NCBI GenBank assembly: GCA_023128035.1 | Contig: JAGMES010000151.1 | Span: forward strand, 1 to 10,330 | Direction of reading: 5' to 3' | Source of the DNA: Halanaerobiales bacterium | GTDB taxonomy: Bacteria; Bacillota_F; Halanaerobiia; DY22613 | DNA length: 10,330 nt | In this document: positions 1 to 6,585 of the stretch, in pieces | Layout of the letters: each line of letters begins with the position of its first letter | Numbering within the stretch: the first letter of the stretch is position 1 | The notes under the pieces: generated by a model | Told to the model about the DNA's origin: nothing | What the model saw: only the letters and a program-made list of their open reading frames with translations | Databases searched by the model: none | Translations under genes and position numbers: made by a program

Positions 1-151
1 GGTCTTAACTCAAAAGATAAAATAAAGAAACATTAAAATCTAAAAAATAATCCGAATAATAATATGTGATTAATGAGTGCATTAGTCTAAACTAAGTAAA
101 ATTTATTGCTAAGCAGGATATCTGTATTTTGCAGGGGAAATATATTAAGCT

Positions 152-158
152 AAGGAGG
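152..158 (+). promoter_or_regulatory. Ribosome binding site of aroE
   Basis: AAGGAGG lies 7 bases before the ATG at 166 and fixes the aroE start. The 150 bases before it are very AT-rich with many stops, and I find no gene and no convincing -35/-10 pair there. The operon promoter may lie outside the window. Confidence 0.85.
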
Positions 159-165
159 GATTAAG

Positions 166-1023
166 ATGCGAAAATATTTGGGAGTGATTGGTGATCCAAT
201 TCATCATAGCCTTTCTCCATTTATGCATAATGCAGCACTTAAGAAGCAACAGTTAGAATATATATATTTGCCTTTAAAAGTGGCTCATCAAGATTTGGCT
301 GATGCTGTTAAAGGGTTAAAAGGATTGCAATTTGCCGGAGTTAATGTGACGATTCCATATAAAGTAGCTATTGTTCCTTATCTTGATCAAATCTCAAAAG
401 AAGCGCAATTGATCGGTGCTGTAAATACAATTCATCTTCAAGATGGAAAGTTGATCGGTTATAATACAGATGGAATCGGCTTTTTACGCTCTTTGAAAGA
501 TGAGGGAGGAGTTAATCCTGAAGGGTTAAGTGTATTACTTTTTGGAGCAGGAGGGGCAGCAAGAGCTGTAGCGATTCAGCTAGGGCTTGCTGGAGCAAAA
601 GAGATTGTGATTTGTAATCGAACTCTTTCAAAGGGAGAGTGCTTAGCTAAAGAGTGTGAAGAGAAGATAAAAAATACTGTTTATCGTGCTATTGATTTTG
701 AATTATTAAAGTTAGAAACTGAGATGGATAGAACAGATATTATTATCAATGCTACTCCTATTGGCATGGTATCTGTTTCTGAGAAGGAGTTGCCTTTGAA
801 AAAAGAATGGTTTAAACCGACACATTTGGTAGCAGATCTGGTATATCATCCACTGGAAACACCTCTTTTAAAATTTGCTCATCAGGCAGGGGCTAAAACC
901 CTTTCTGGTGTGGGAATGTTGGTTTATCAGGGCGCAGAAGCATATAAAATCTGGACAGGTGTTGAACCACAGATAGAAGTAATGCGGGAAGCAGTACTCC
1001 AAAGGTTGAGAGAGGAGGAATAA
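166..1023 (+). CDS. aroE: Shikimate dehydrogenase (NADP+)
   Basis: Cytosolic enzyme that reduces 3-dehydroshikimate to shikimate with NADPH, a step of aromatic amino acid synthesis. The 285-residue length is normal for the family. The N-terminal substrate domain shows S15 and S17 in a HSLSP motif, NVTIPYK with the catalytic lysine K66, and NTDG with the partner aspartate D102. The Rossmann domain shows GAGGAA at 127-132 and NRT at 151-153, the usual NADP-binding arginine motif. The C-terminal GMLVYQGAEAY helix is also typical. The start is fixed by a strong ribosome binding site. aroC begins 2 bases after the stop, so this is the first visible gene of an aro operon. Family assignment is certain. 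Paralogues such as quinate/shikimate dehydrogenases are less likely given the operon partners. Confidence 0.97.
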   Translation: MRKYLGVIGDPIHHSLSPFMHNAALKKQQLEYIYLPLKVAHQDLADAVKGLKGLQFAGVNVTIPYKVAIVPYLDQISKEAQLIGAVNTIHLQDGKLIGYNTDGIGFLRSLKDEGGVNPEGLSVLLFGAGGAARAVAIQLGLAGAKEIVICNRTLSKGECLAKECEEKIKNTVYRAIDFELLKLETEMDRTDIIINATPIGMVSVSEKELPLKKEWFKPTHLVADLVYHPLETPLLKFAHQAGAKTLSGVGMLVYQGAEAYKIWTGVEPQIEVMREAVLQRLREEE

Positions 1024-1025
1024 GC

Positions 1026-2237
1026 ATGTTTACATATTTTACTGCTGGTGAATCTCATGGGAAGATGTTAACAGCAATAATCAAGAAAGTCCCTTCAGGT
1101 TTATCATTAACAAAAGAAGTGATTAATCAGGAGTTGGCTCGTCGTCAAAGAGGATATGGCCGTGGAGGAAGGATGAAGATTGAAAAGGATAAGGTGGAGA
1201 TTACATCAGGTGTAAGACATGGTTCGACTTTAGGAAGCCCGATTGCTCTAACGATTACAAATTGGGATTGGGAAAATTGGCAGGAGATTATGACTGTAGA
1301 GCCTTTAGATGAATGCAATAATAATCAACCTATGACTAATCCTCGTCCGGGTCATGCAGATTTAACAGGGGCGATAAAATATAATACATATGACGTGCGT
1401 AACATCTTAGAGAGAGCTAGTGCCAGAGAAACAGCAGCTAGGACTGCAGTAGGAGCAGTTTGTAGACAATTTTTACGTCAATTTGGTATAGAAATTAAGA
1501 GCCATGTGGTGCAAATCGGTGAGATTAAAGCTCCAGTTTGGGGTGAATTGATTGAGTCAGGCCAGGTTATATTTGCAGATTTAAATCAGGTTAAAGAATA
1601 TTTTAACCAAGTGGAAGAATCACCATTGCGTTGTGGAGACTCAGAGATTGAAGAGAAAATGATTGAGCTTATTGATAATTGGAAAGCTAACGGTGATTCG
1701 GTTGGTGGAGTTTTGGAGATAGTGGTTACTGGTTTGCCTGTGGGGCTGGGCAGTCATGTTCAATGGGATGAAAAGTTGGATGGGAAATTGGCTCAAGGGT
1801 TAATCAGTATTCAGGGAATAAAAGGTGTGGAGTTTGGACTTGGTTTCAAAACTGCAGGTTTACCAGGATCAAAAGTTCATGATCAGATTTATTATGAAAC
1901 TTCCCAAGATGGAGGTAATTACACTCGCTCAACGAATTTTGCAGGAGGTTTAGAGGGTGGAATGACCAATGGAGAGCCATTGATTATTCGGGCTGTGATG
2001 AAACCTATTCCAACTCTGATGAATCCCCTTCATTCTGTGGATATATTAACGAAAGAAGAGATTTTTGCTAGTAAGGAACGAGCCGATGTCTCAGCAGTTC
2101 CAGCGGCAAGCATTGTAGCTGAAGGGGTAGTGGCAAGTGTTCTTGCTAAAGTTTTTGCTACTAAATTTGGTGGTGATAGTATGGTGGAAATCTCTCGTAA
2201 TTTTGAAGAATATCAGTCTTATGTGAGAAAATTTTAA
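1026..2237 (+). CDS. aroC: Chorismate synthase
   Basis: Converts 5-enolpyruvylshikimate-3-phosphate to chorismate using reduced FMN, the last common step to aromatic amino acids and folate. The sequence begins with the family signature FTAGESHG, with the catalytic histidine H11. It continues with the arginine-rich RRQRGYGRGGRM at 39-50, which binds substrate and flavin, then RPGHADLTG with the second catalytic histidine H110, and the NILERASARETAARTA signature. Near the C-terminus ERADVSAVPAAS is also typical. The length of 403 residues is slightly above the usual 360-390. AGGAGG at 1013-1018, inside the end of aroE, precedes the ATG by 7 bases, so translation is probably coupled. The next gene begins 1 base after the stop. 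Confidence 0.97.
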   Translation: MFTYFTAGESHGKMLTAIIKKVPSGLSLTKEVINQELARRQRGYGRGGRMKIEKDKVEITSGVRHGSTLGSPIALTITNWDWENWQEIMTVEPLDECNNNQPMTNPRPGHADLTGAIKYNTYDVRNILERASARETAARTAVGAVCRQFLRQFGIEIKSHVVQIGEIKAPVWGELIESGQVIFADLNQVKEYFNQVEESPLRCGDSEIEEKMIELIDNWKANGDSVGGVLEIVVTGLPVGLGSHVQWDEKLDGKLAQGLISIQGIKGVEFGLGFKTAGLPGSKVHDQIYYETSQDGGNYTRSTNFAGGLEGGMTNGEPLIIRAVMKPIPTLMNPLHSVDILTKEEIFASKERADVSAVPAASIVAEGVVASVLAKVFATKFGGDSMVEISRNFEEYQSYVRKF

Positions 2238-2238
2238 G

Positions 2239-3855
2239 ATGAATTTGGATAAAAATATTGTGTTAATCGGAATGATGGGTTCAGGGAAAAGTACGGTTGG
2301 GAAATTGTTGGCAGAACGCATGGGGTTTGGTTTTATTGATACTGATGCCCGGTTGGAGGATTGGACAGGTCGGAAAATTAGTGAAATCTTTGCAACAGAT
2401 GGTGAGGAAGAGTTTAGACGGCTAGAAACTGAAGTAGTTCAGCAAGTGGCAAAAAGGACTGGGCAGATAATCGCGACAGGCGGAGGAGTTGTTCTGCGAT
2501 CAGAAAATGTTAAGGCATTGCGGGAGAAGGGGATTGTTGTTTTTTTGGATGCTGGCCTAGAGATTCTTTTTCAGCGTTTAATGGATGATGACTCCAGGCC
2601 TTTGTTACAGACTGATGATCCTAAGAAGAAGTTAGAAGATATACTTAAAAATAGATTACCTTTATATCGTGAGGCTGCTGATATTGAAATTGATACTAAC
2701 CTCTTAAATACTGAACAGGTAGTCTCAAGGATAATTCACAACAACGAGGAGAAGAAAATGGAAAAAAAGATAACCATTAATCTTAAAGAGCGAAGTTATC
2801 CAATTTTTATTGGAGAGAATAATTTAGATCGTCTTGGTGAATTAATCAAATTGCAGATTCCAGACGCTCGACGGGTTTTCGTTATATCTAATACAACGGT
2901 TGAACCTTTATATGCTAAGAAGGTATTAGAAAGCCTGGAAAATGCCGATTTAGCTTCTGCAATGGGAGTGATTCCTGATGGAGAGGAATATAAAACTTTA
3001 GAAATTGTCAGTGGTCTTTATGATCAATTGGTTGATCATAATATGGATCGAAGTTCAGTGGTTGTTAGTCTTGGTGGTGGTGTGGTGGGAGATCTTGCAG
3101 GTTTTGTAGCTGCAACTTATATGAGAGGTATCCATTTTGTACAGGTACCTACCACTCTTTTGGCTCAAGTAGATAGCAGCATTGGAGGCAAAGTTGCTGT
3201 TAACCATCCTGCGGGGAAAAATTTAATTGGTGCTTTTCACCAACCTCGATTGGTATTAATAGATATTTCTACATTACAGACTCTTGCCAGAGATGAACTG
3301 ATAGCTGGAATGGCAGAGATAATTAAACATGGTATGATTCTAGATGCTAATTACTTTAACTGGATTGAAGAAAATTTGGAGCAGATTTTAAATTTGGATT
3401 CTGCTACACTGATTAGACTTATTTATGATTCCTGTACAATTAAAGGAAAGATTGTGGAAGAGGACGAAAAAGAGCAGAACATCCGCGCAATACTTAACTT
3501 TGGTCATACAGTGGGTCATGGGATTGAAGCAGTGACTCATTATAAAAAATATCGTCATGGTGAAGCGGTTGCTATTGGCATGGTTCAAGCCAGCCGTCTT
3601 GCTGAAAATATGGGATTGATAGATAAGATGGAGGTAAGGCGGCTGGCCCGGATGTTAGAAAGAACTGGTTTACCTATTTATATACCGGTAGAGATCAATC
3701 TAGATAAAATTGTAAAGGCAATTCAAAATGATAAAAAGGCATTTCAAGGTAAAGTAAAGATGATATTGCCTACCAGAATTGGTCAGGTTAAGATCACGGA
3801 TCAGTGGGGAGAAGATGATTTATTAAATATTTTACGAACTTTTCAAATCGTTTAG
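2239..3855 (+). CDS. aroKB: Fused shikimate kinase / 3-dehydroquinate synthase
   Basis: Two enzymes of the same pathway in one 538-residue chain. Residues 1-173 are shikimate kinase: Walker A GMMGSGKST at 11-19, DTD at 34-36, R60, the GGG loop at 81-83, the lid arginine R120 and R139. Residues 174-538 are a full-length 3-dehydroquinate synthase: DGEEYKT, GGGVVGDLAGF, PTTLLAQVDSSIGGK, and the zinc ligands E360 (AEIIKHG), H423 (NFGHTVGH) and H440 (RHGEA). The linker is almost absent: NNEEKK joins directly to M174. That methionine (2758) is preceded by GAGGAG at 2746-2751 with ideal spacing, so AroB might also be made separately. The start at 2239 has no clear ribosome binding site, which points to coupling with aroC. 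AroKB fusions are known in Thermotogae. The stop overlaps that of the convergent gene by 3 bases. Confidence 0.95.
   Translation: MNLDKNIVLIGMMGSGKSTVGKLLAERMGFGFIDTDARLEDWTGRKISEIFATDGEEEFRRLETEVVQQVAKRTGQIIATGGGVVLRSENVKALREKGIVVFLDAGLEILFQRLMDDDSRPLLQTDDPKKKLEDILKNRLPLYREAADIEIDTNLLNTEQVVSRIIHNNEEKKMEKKITINLKERSYPIFIGENNLDRLGELIKLQIPDARRVFVISNTTVEPLYAKKVLESLENADLASAMGVIPDGEEYKTLEIVSGLYDQLVDHNMDRSSVVVSLGGGVVGDLAGFVAATYMRGIHFVQVPTTLLAQVDSSIGGKVAVNHPAGKNLIGAFHQPRLVLIDISTLQTLARDELIAGMAEIIKHGMILDANYFNWIEENLEQILNLDSATLIRLIYDSCTIKGKIVEEDEKEQNIRAILNFGHTVGHGIEAVTHYKKYRHGEAVAIGMVQASRLAENMGLIDKMEVRRLARMLERTGLPIYIPVEINLDKIVKAIQNDKKAFQGKVKMILPTRIGQVKITDQWGEDDLLNILRTFQIV
2746..2760 (+). promoter_or_regulatory. 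Internal ribosome binding site and start codon within aroKB
   Basis: GAGGAG at 2746-2751, 6 bases of spacer, then ATG at 2758-2760, in frame with aroKB. The ATG is exactly where a free-standing AroB would begin (MEKKITINL). It may be a relic of separate aroK and aroB genes or an active internal start. Sequence alone cannot tell. Confidence 0.55.
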
Positions 3856-5348
3856 ATTGGTTTCAGTGTCCAACTTAATAGCTCTGTATAATTTAAAAGC
3901 TCACAATTTTGAAAACCATAAGAAAAGATAGGCCAGGACCAGTTTGCCTGGTCTATTTTTTTTACATAATCTTTTGTTTGCAATTTTGTATTGGGTAATA
4001 ATATTCTATCCTGAGGCAGATGATCGCTTGCCATTGTGACAATAGCCTGTGCTACTCCACCAATAAAAGTTTCTAATTCAATCCATATATTTACACCTAC
4101 TTTGATTTTAGGAGGAAAAGTAGTTTTTGTTTTGATGAGGTGTAATATTTTTTTTGATCCTTGAACTAACTCACTCCATCCTATACGATCTAAATTCTTT
4201 GTGACTGTTACTTCTGGAATTCTTTCAGGAAAAAAAATTTCTGTAGGAATTGGTACTGAACTGGGGAAATAACCTTCTTGAGCCCTGATAAGTAAAGTCT
4301 GGCAAAGTATAGATGCTACTTGAATTGGAGATAACCAGATATTACCCATACCATAGAAAGAGATTTCTTTTCTAAAATGAGTTGCGATATTTAAAATTGA
4401 ACTGAATTCTAGAGTATTAGTTTGATCAATTGAACAAGTTCCTTGAGTCAAGGTATCTATCACCCGATCTTTATGGATGATTCGATTTTGATAAATATCA
4501 ACAAGATCTTGAGCTGTAATCCAATCTAATTCGTAATTTTCTTTTAGATAAATGAGAAATTGCTTGAAAGCATTTAGATCTTCTTCATATATATGTTTAC
4601 TTTTTAAAGGAGGTATTTGCCATTCTTGACGAGGTTTATTCTTACCATTTGCGTAATTTAGCATATCCCAAGGCTGATCACCACTTGTGATTAATCTTTC
4701 AGGATGACAGATTATTGGTATCAATCCTAGTCCCATAGATTGTGAGGCAGTCTGATAATCCCACTCAAATTTATATTTAGCAGAATTTAGAGTGCTACTG
4801 GATAGGTTAGTAAGATCACTAATTGTAGGGTTACAAGCTAAAGTTAAGATTCCATTAACTAAAAATGGCTGTTGCTTTTGGTGTTGTGCAGTAAGGTTTA
4901 GTAAAGAATTTTTTTCTTCTGTAAAGAACAGAGGAATTTCCCATTGTTGTAGAGCAATATAGGCATGAGGCACCCAGTCTGCTCCTGGTTGAGTATAACA
5001 GATTGGGGGTTGATCAAAAGTTTCTACAAATATTTTATGTCCAGTTTCTTCAGTTTTTAAAAATTTCTCTATACCAGTTTCCCAATTAACGTTTTGGAGG
5101 TATTCTTGAGCAACAGGATGAAGACTGTGGGTATAAGAATGATAACCAAGTGCATGGTGTTGTAACTTCTCTATAATGGCAGTTTCACCATGATCTATTA
5201 GCATTTTAATTTTTTCTCCCACTACGATAAAGGTTGCTTTAATATTTAACTCTTCAAGAATGTTAAGTAATGCATCTAATACAACATTACTTTCAGGTGT
5301 AATATAATCTTTTGTATCAAACCTGAGTAATATTTTTGGTTTTGACAT
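3852..5348 (-). CDS. NodB-like polysaccharide deacetylase domain protein
   Basis: A 498-residue protein. The N-terminal half has the layout of a NodB-type carbohydrate esterase: FDTKDY at 10-15 (D11 as likely catalytic base, D14 as likely metal ligand), a KATFIVVGE strand, GYHSYTHS with H70 and H74 as metal ligands, and HPER with H215 near the domain end. The DxxDY form resembles the deacetylases of exopolysaccharide clusters more than the classical TFDDG form. No signal peptide or membrane segment is visible, so it is probably cytosolic. The C-terminal part, roughly 320-498, contains helical stretches ending in YFPSSV and FPPKIKV that loosely resemble pseudomurein-binding-type repeats. The substrate is unknown. 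AAGGAGT at 5356-5362 supports the start, and a weak TATACT -10 lies at 5379-5384 on the minus strand. It is convergent with aroKB (4-base overlap), and I see no terminator of its own. Confidence 0.75.
   Translation of the reverse strand: MSKPKILLRFDTKDYITPESNVVLDALLNILEELNIKATFIVVGEKIKMLIDHGETAIIEKLQHHALGYHSYTHSLHPVAQEYLQNVNWETGIEKFLKTEETGHKIFVETFDQPPICYTQPGADWVPHAYIALQQWEIPLFFTEEKNSLLNLTAQHQKQQPFLVNGILTLACNPTISDLTNLSSSTLNSAKYKFEWDYQTASQSMGLGLIPIICHPERLITSGDQPWDMLNYANGKNKPRQEWQIPPLKSKHIYEEDLNAFKQFLIYLKENYELDWITAQDLVDIYQNRIIHKDRVIDTLTQGTCSIDQTNTLEFSSILNIATHFRKEISFYGMGNIWLSPIQVASILCQTLLIRAQEGYFPSSVPIPTEIFFPERIPEVTVTKNLDRIGWSELVQGSKKILHLIKTKTTFPPKIKVGVNIWIELETFIGGVAQAIVTMASDHLPQDRILLPNTKLQTKDYVKKIDQANWSWPIFSYGFQNCELLNYTELLSWTLKPI
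3928..3963 (+). terminator. Intrinsic terminator of the aro operon
   Basis: Stem ATAGGCCAGG (3928-3937) pairs with CCTGGTCTAT (3947-3956) over 10 bp with one G-T wobble. The loop is 9 bases and the run of eight Ts spans 3956-3963. It begins 73 bases after the aroKB stop and lies inside the antisense strand of the convergent deacetylase-like gene, whose residues KKIDQANWSWP are encoded there. In the minus direction the hairpin is followed by a less perfect TATCTTTTCTT run, so it is mainly a plus-strand terminator. Confidence 0.85.
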
Positions 5349-5414
5349 TTTTATAACTCCTTCATTAGGGTTTTATTTAGTATAGCCTTAATTAATAATA
5401 AACATGAATAATAT

Positions 5415-5458
5415 CTTTCCACAGGCTGTGAATAAGTATGGGGATAAGTTGTGGAGAA
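5415..5458. promoter_or_regulatory. DnaA-box cluster, left group
   Basis: Four nonamers close to the DnaA box TTATNCACA lie within 44 bases: CTTTCCACA (5415-5423, plus), and on the minus strand TTATTCACA (5427-5435, full match), TTATCCCCA (5439-5447) and TTCTCCACA (5450-5458). The other three have one mismatch each if the third position may be A or T. A second group starts 73 bases further on, after an AT-rich spacer. Such density is unlikely by chance and suggests DnaA binding. Confidence 0.55.
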
Positions 5459-5531
5459 TAGCTAAAATAAACCATAAAAAAGCCTTTGGAATGGATTTTT
5501 AACCAGTAAAAATAAAATATTACCATAATTT

Positions 5532-5563
5532 CTATCCACATACTGTAGATAACTTGTGGATAA
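5532..5563. promoter_or_regulatory. DnaA-box cluster, right group
   Basis: CTATCCACA (5532-5540, plus, one mismatch), TTATCTACA (5544-5552, minus, one mismatch) and TTATCCACA (5555-5563, minus, perfect). The perfect box ends 6 bases before the -35 element of the lar promoter. The AT-rich stretch 5459-5531 between the two groups could be an unwinding element if this is an origin-like site, but no dnaA, dnaN or other replication gene is nearby. A DnaA-titrating or promoter-regulating cluster is at least as likely. Confidence 0.6.
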
Positions 5564-5569
5564 CTATTC

Positions 5570-5598
5570 TTGAAAAGATACTAATCTTATGGTACAAT
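5570..5598 (+). promoter_or_regulatory. SigA-type promoter of the lar operon
   Basis: TTGAAA (5570-5575), a 17-base spacer and TACAAT (5593-5598) give a near-consensus housekeeping promoter, with an extended -10 TGG directly before TACAAT. Transcription would begin near 5605, leaving a leader of about 155 nt before larE. A perfect DnaA box lies just upstream at 5555-5563. Confidence 0.75.
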
Positions 5599-5665
5599 AG
5601 TTAGTATTAAGTCGATGAACGACTATTAATTATGCATTGATAAAATTATTGATTTATGGATACCT

Positions 5666-5712
5666 AAGATCATGAAGATCTCATTTGTTATGGGATTTTT
5701 TATGATCTTTTT
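5666..5712 (+). terminator. Terminator-like hairpin in the lar leader (possible attenuator)
   Basis: The inner stem ATCTCAT (5678-5684) pairs with ATGGGAT (5690-5696) around loop TTGTT, with T5696-5701 directly after it. The outer arms AAGATCAT (5666-5673) and ATGATCTT (5702-5709) also pair and are followed by further Ts to 5712. A competing small hairpin, AGATC (5667-5671) with GATCT (5677-5681), would break both stems. This arrangement between promoter and larE suggests control by attenuation. I recognise no known riboswitch class in the 60 nt before it. Confidence 0.45.
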
Positions 5713-5747
5713 CTGTGAAAAATTATATAAAATGGCTATGAGTAACT

Positions 5748-5753
5748 AGGAGG
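5748..5753 (+). promoter_or_regulatory. Ribosome binding site of larE
   Basis: AGGAGG with a 7-base spacer before the ATG at 5761. It lies outside the leader hairpin and so appears free for ribosomes once the transcript is complete. Confidence 0.85.
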
Positions 5754-5760
5754 TTTAATA

Positions 5761-6585
5761 ATGACTTTGGAACAAAAATATGAGAATCTGCAAAGATTAT
5801 TGCGAGAGCTGGGAAGTGTGGCAGTTGCATTTTCTGGAGGTGTTGATAGTACATTGCTTTTAAAGGTAGCTTATGACCTTTTGGGAGAGAAAACTGTAGC
5901 GGTTACCTCTAGAATAGAAACATTACCTTTAGAAAATTTTGAGGAAGCTAAAAGATTAGCTGATATTATTGGAGTGTCTCACCAGACGATTGAAACTGGT
6001 GAATTAAGTAATGAAGAGTTTGTAAAAAATAATCCAGATCGATGCTATCATTGTAAAAAAGTACTCTTTTCAGCTATTAAAAGGCTAGCAGAAACAGAGA
6101 GGTTAAATTATGTGGTTGAAGGGTCAAATTATGATGATTTAGATGATTTTCGTCCAGGGATGAAGGCCATTAAAGAATTAGGGATCAGAAGTCCCCTCTT
6201 AGAAGCTAAGTTAACCAAAAATGAGATTAGAGAGCTTTCAAGACGTTTAGACTTACCCACTTGGAATAAGCCAACCTATGCCTGTCTTGCTTCTAGGTTC
6301 CCTTATGGAGATCGAATTACTAAAGAGAAACTAGCTATGCTTGATGAAGCTGAAAGGTATTTACGACAATTTGAGTTCAAACAATTTCGAGTGCGGCAGC
6401 ATGATGACATAACAGCTAGAGTTGAAGTTATGCCAGAAGATATGCTATTTTTCTTAGAACATCGAGAAGAAATAGTGAATCGTTTTAAAGAATTGGGGTA
6501 TACATATGTAACATTGGATTTAATGGGTTATCGGACGGGAAGTATGAATGAAGTTTTATATGAGGAGGTGCAGTTAGATGGATAA
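5761..6585 (+). CDS. larE: Nickel-pincer cofactor sulfur transferase LarE, predicted [4Fe-4S] type
   Basis: Transfers sulfur to pyridinium-3,5-dicarboxylate mononucleotide after ATP-dependent adenylylation, making the thiocarboxylates that hold nickel in the nickel-pincer cofactor. The PP-loop SGGVDS at 25-30 binds ATP. The conserved KPTYACLASRFPYG contains C175, the counterpart of the sacrificial Cys176 of Lactobacillus plantarum. In addition NPDRCYHCK gives C95 and C98, which the L. plantarum protein lacks. Three cysteines of this pattern are characteristic of LarE proteins that bind a [4Fe-4S] cluster and use external sulfide instead of sacrificing their own cysteine. The 274-residue length is normal. 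The gene overlaps larB by 8 bases and is the first gene of the operon. Confidence 0.94.
   Translation: MTLEQKYENLQRLLRELGSVAVAFSGGVDSTLLLKVAYDLLGEKTVAVTSRIETLPLENFEEAKRLADIIGVSHQTIETGELSNEEFVKNNPDRCYHCKKVLFSAIKRLAETERLNYVVEGSNYDDLDDFRPGMKAIKELGIRSPLLEAKLTKNEIRELSRRLDLPTWNKPTYACLASRFPYGDRITKEKLAMLDEAERYLRQFEFKQFRVRQHDDITARVEVMPEDMLFFLEHREEIVNRFKELGYTYVTLDLMGYRTGSMNEVLYEEVQLDG

Noticed and set aside
106..130. TTGCTA and TATTTT as a promoter for aroE
   Set aside because: The spacer is only 13 bases, too short for a SigA promoter, and no better pair was found.
2091..2321. Minus-strand open frame across the aroC-aroKB junction, and similar antisense frames at 3388-3588, 6690-6890 and 9180-9721
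   Set aside because: They lie opposite strongly conserved genes, lack ribosome binding sites and resemble no protein family.
3947..3963. A AAA AAA slippery run followed by a hairpin in the minus-strand deacetylase gene, resembling a second frameshift site
   Set aside because: The A run and hairpin are fully explained as the U-tract and stem of the aro terminator on the other strand, and the -1 frame only yields a short replacement tail.
5427..5563. Tandem GATAAC/TGTGGATAA-like direct repeats as a CRISPR or iteron array
   Set aside because: The units are unevenly spaced, occur in both orientations and match the DnaA box; there are no regular spacers and no cas or plasmid rep gene.
5605..5665. 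NiCo (czcD-type) riboswitch ahead of larE
   Set aside because: The four-way junction with conserved guanines is not visible; only small hairpins are present, so I leave the class unassigned.
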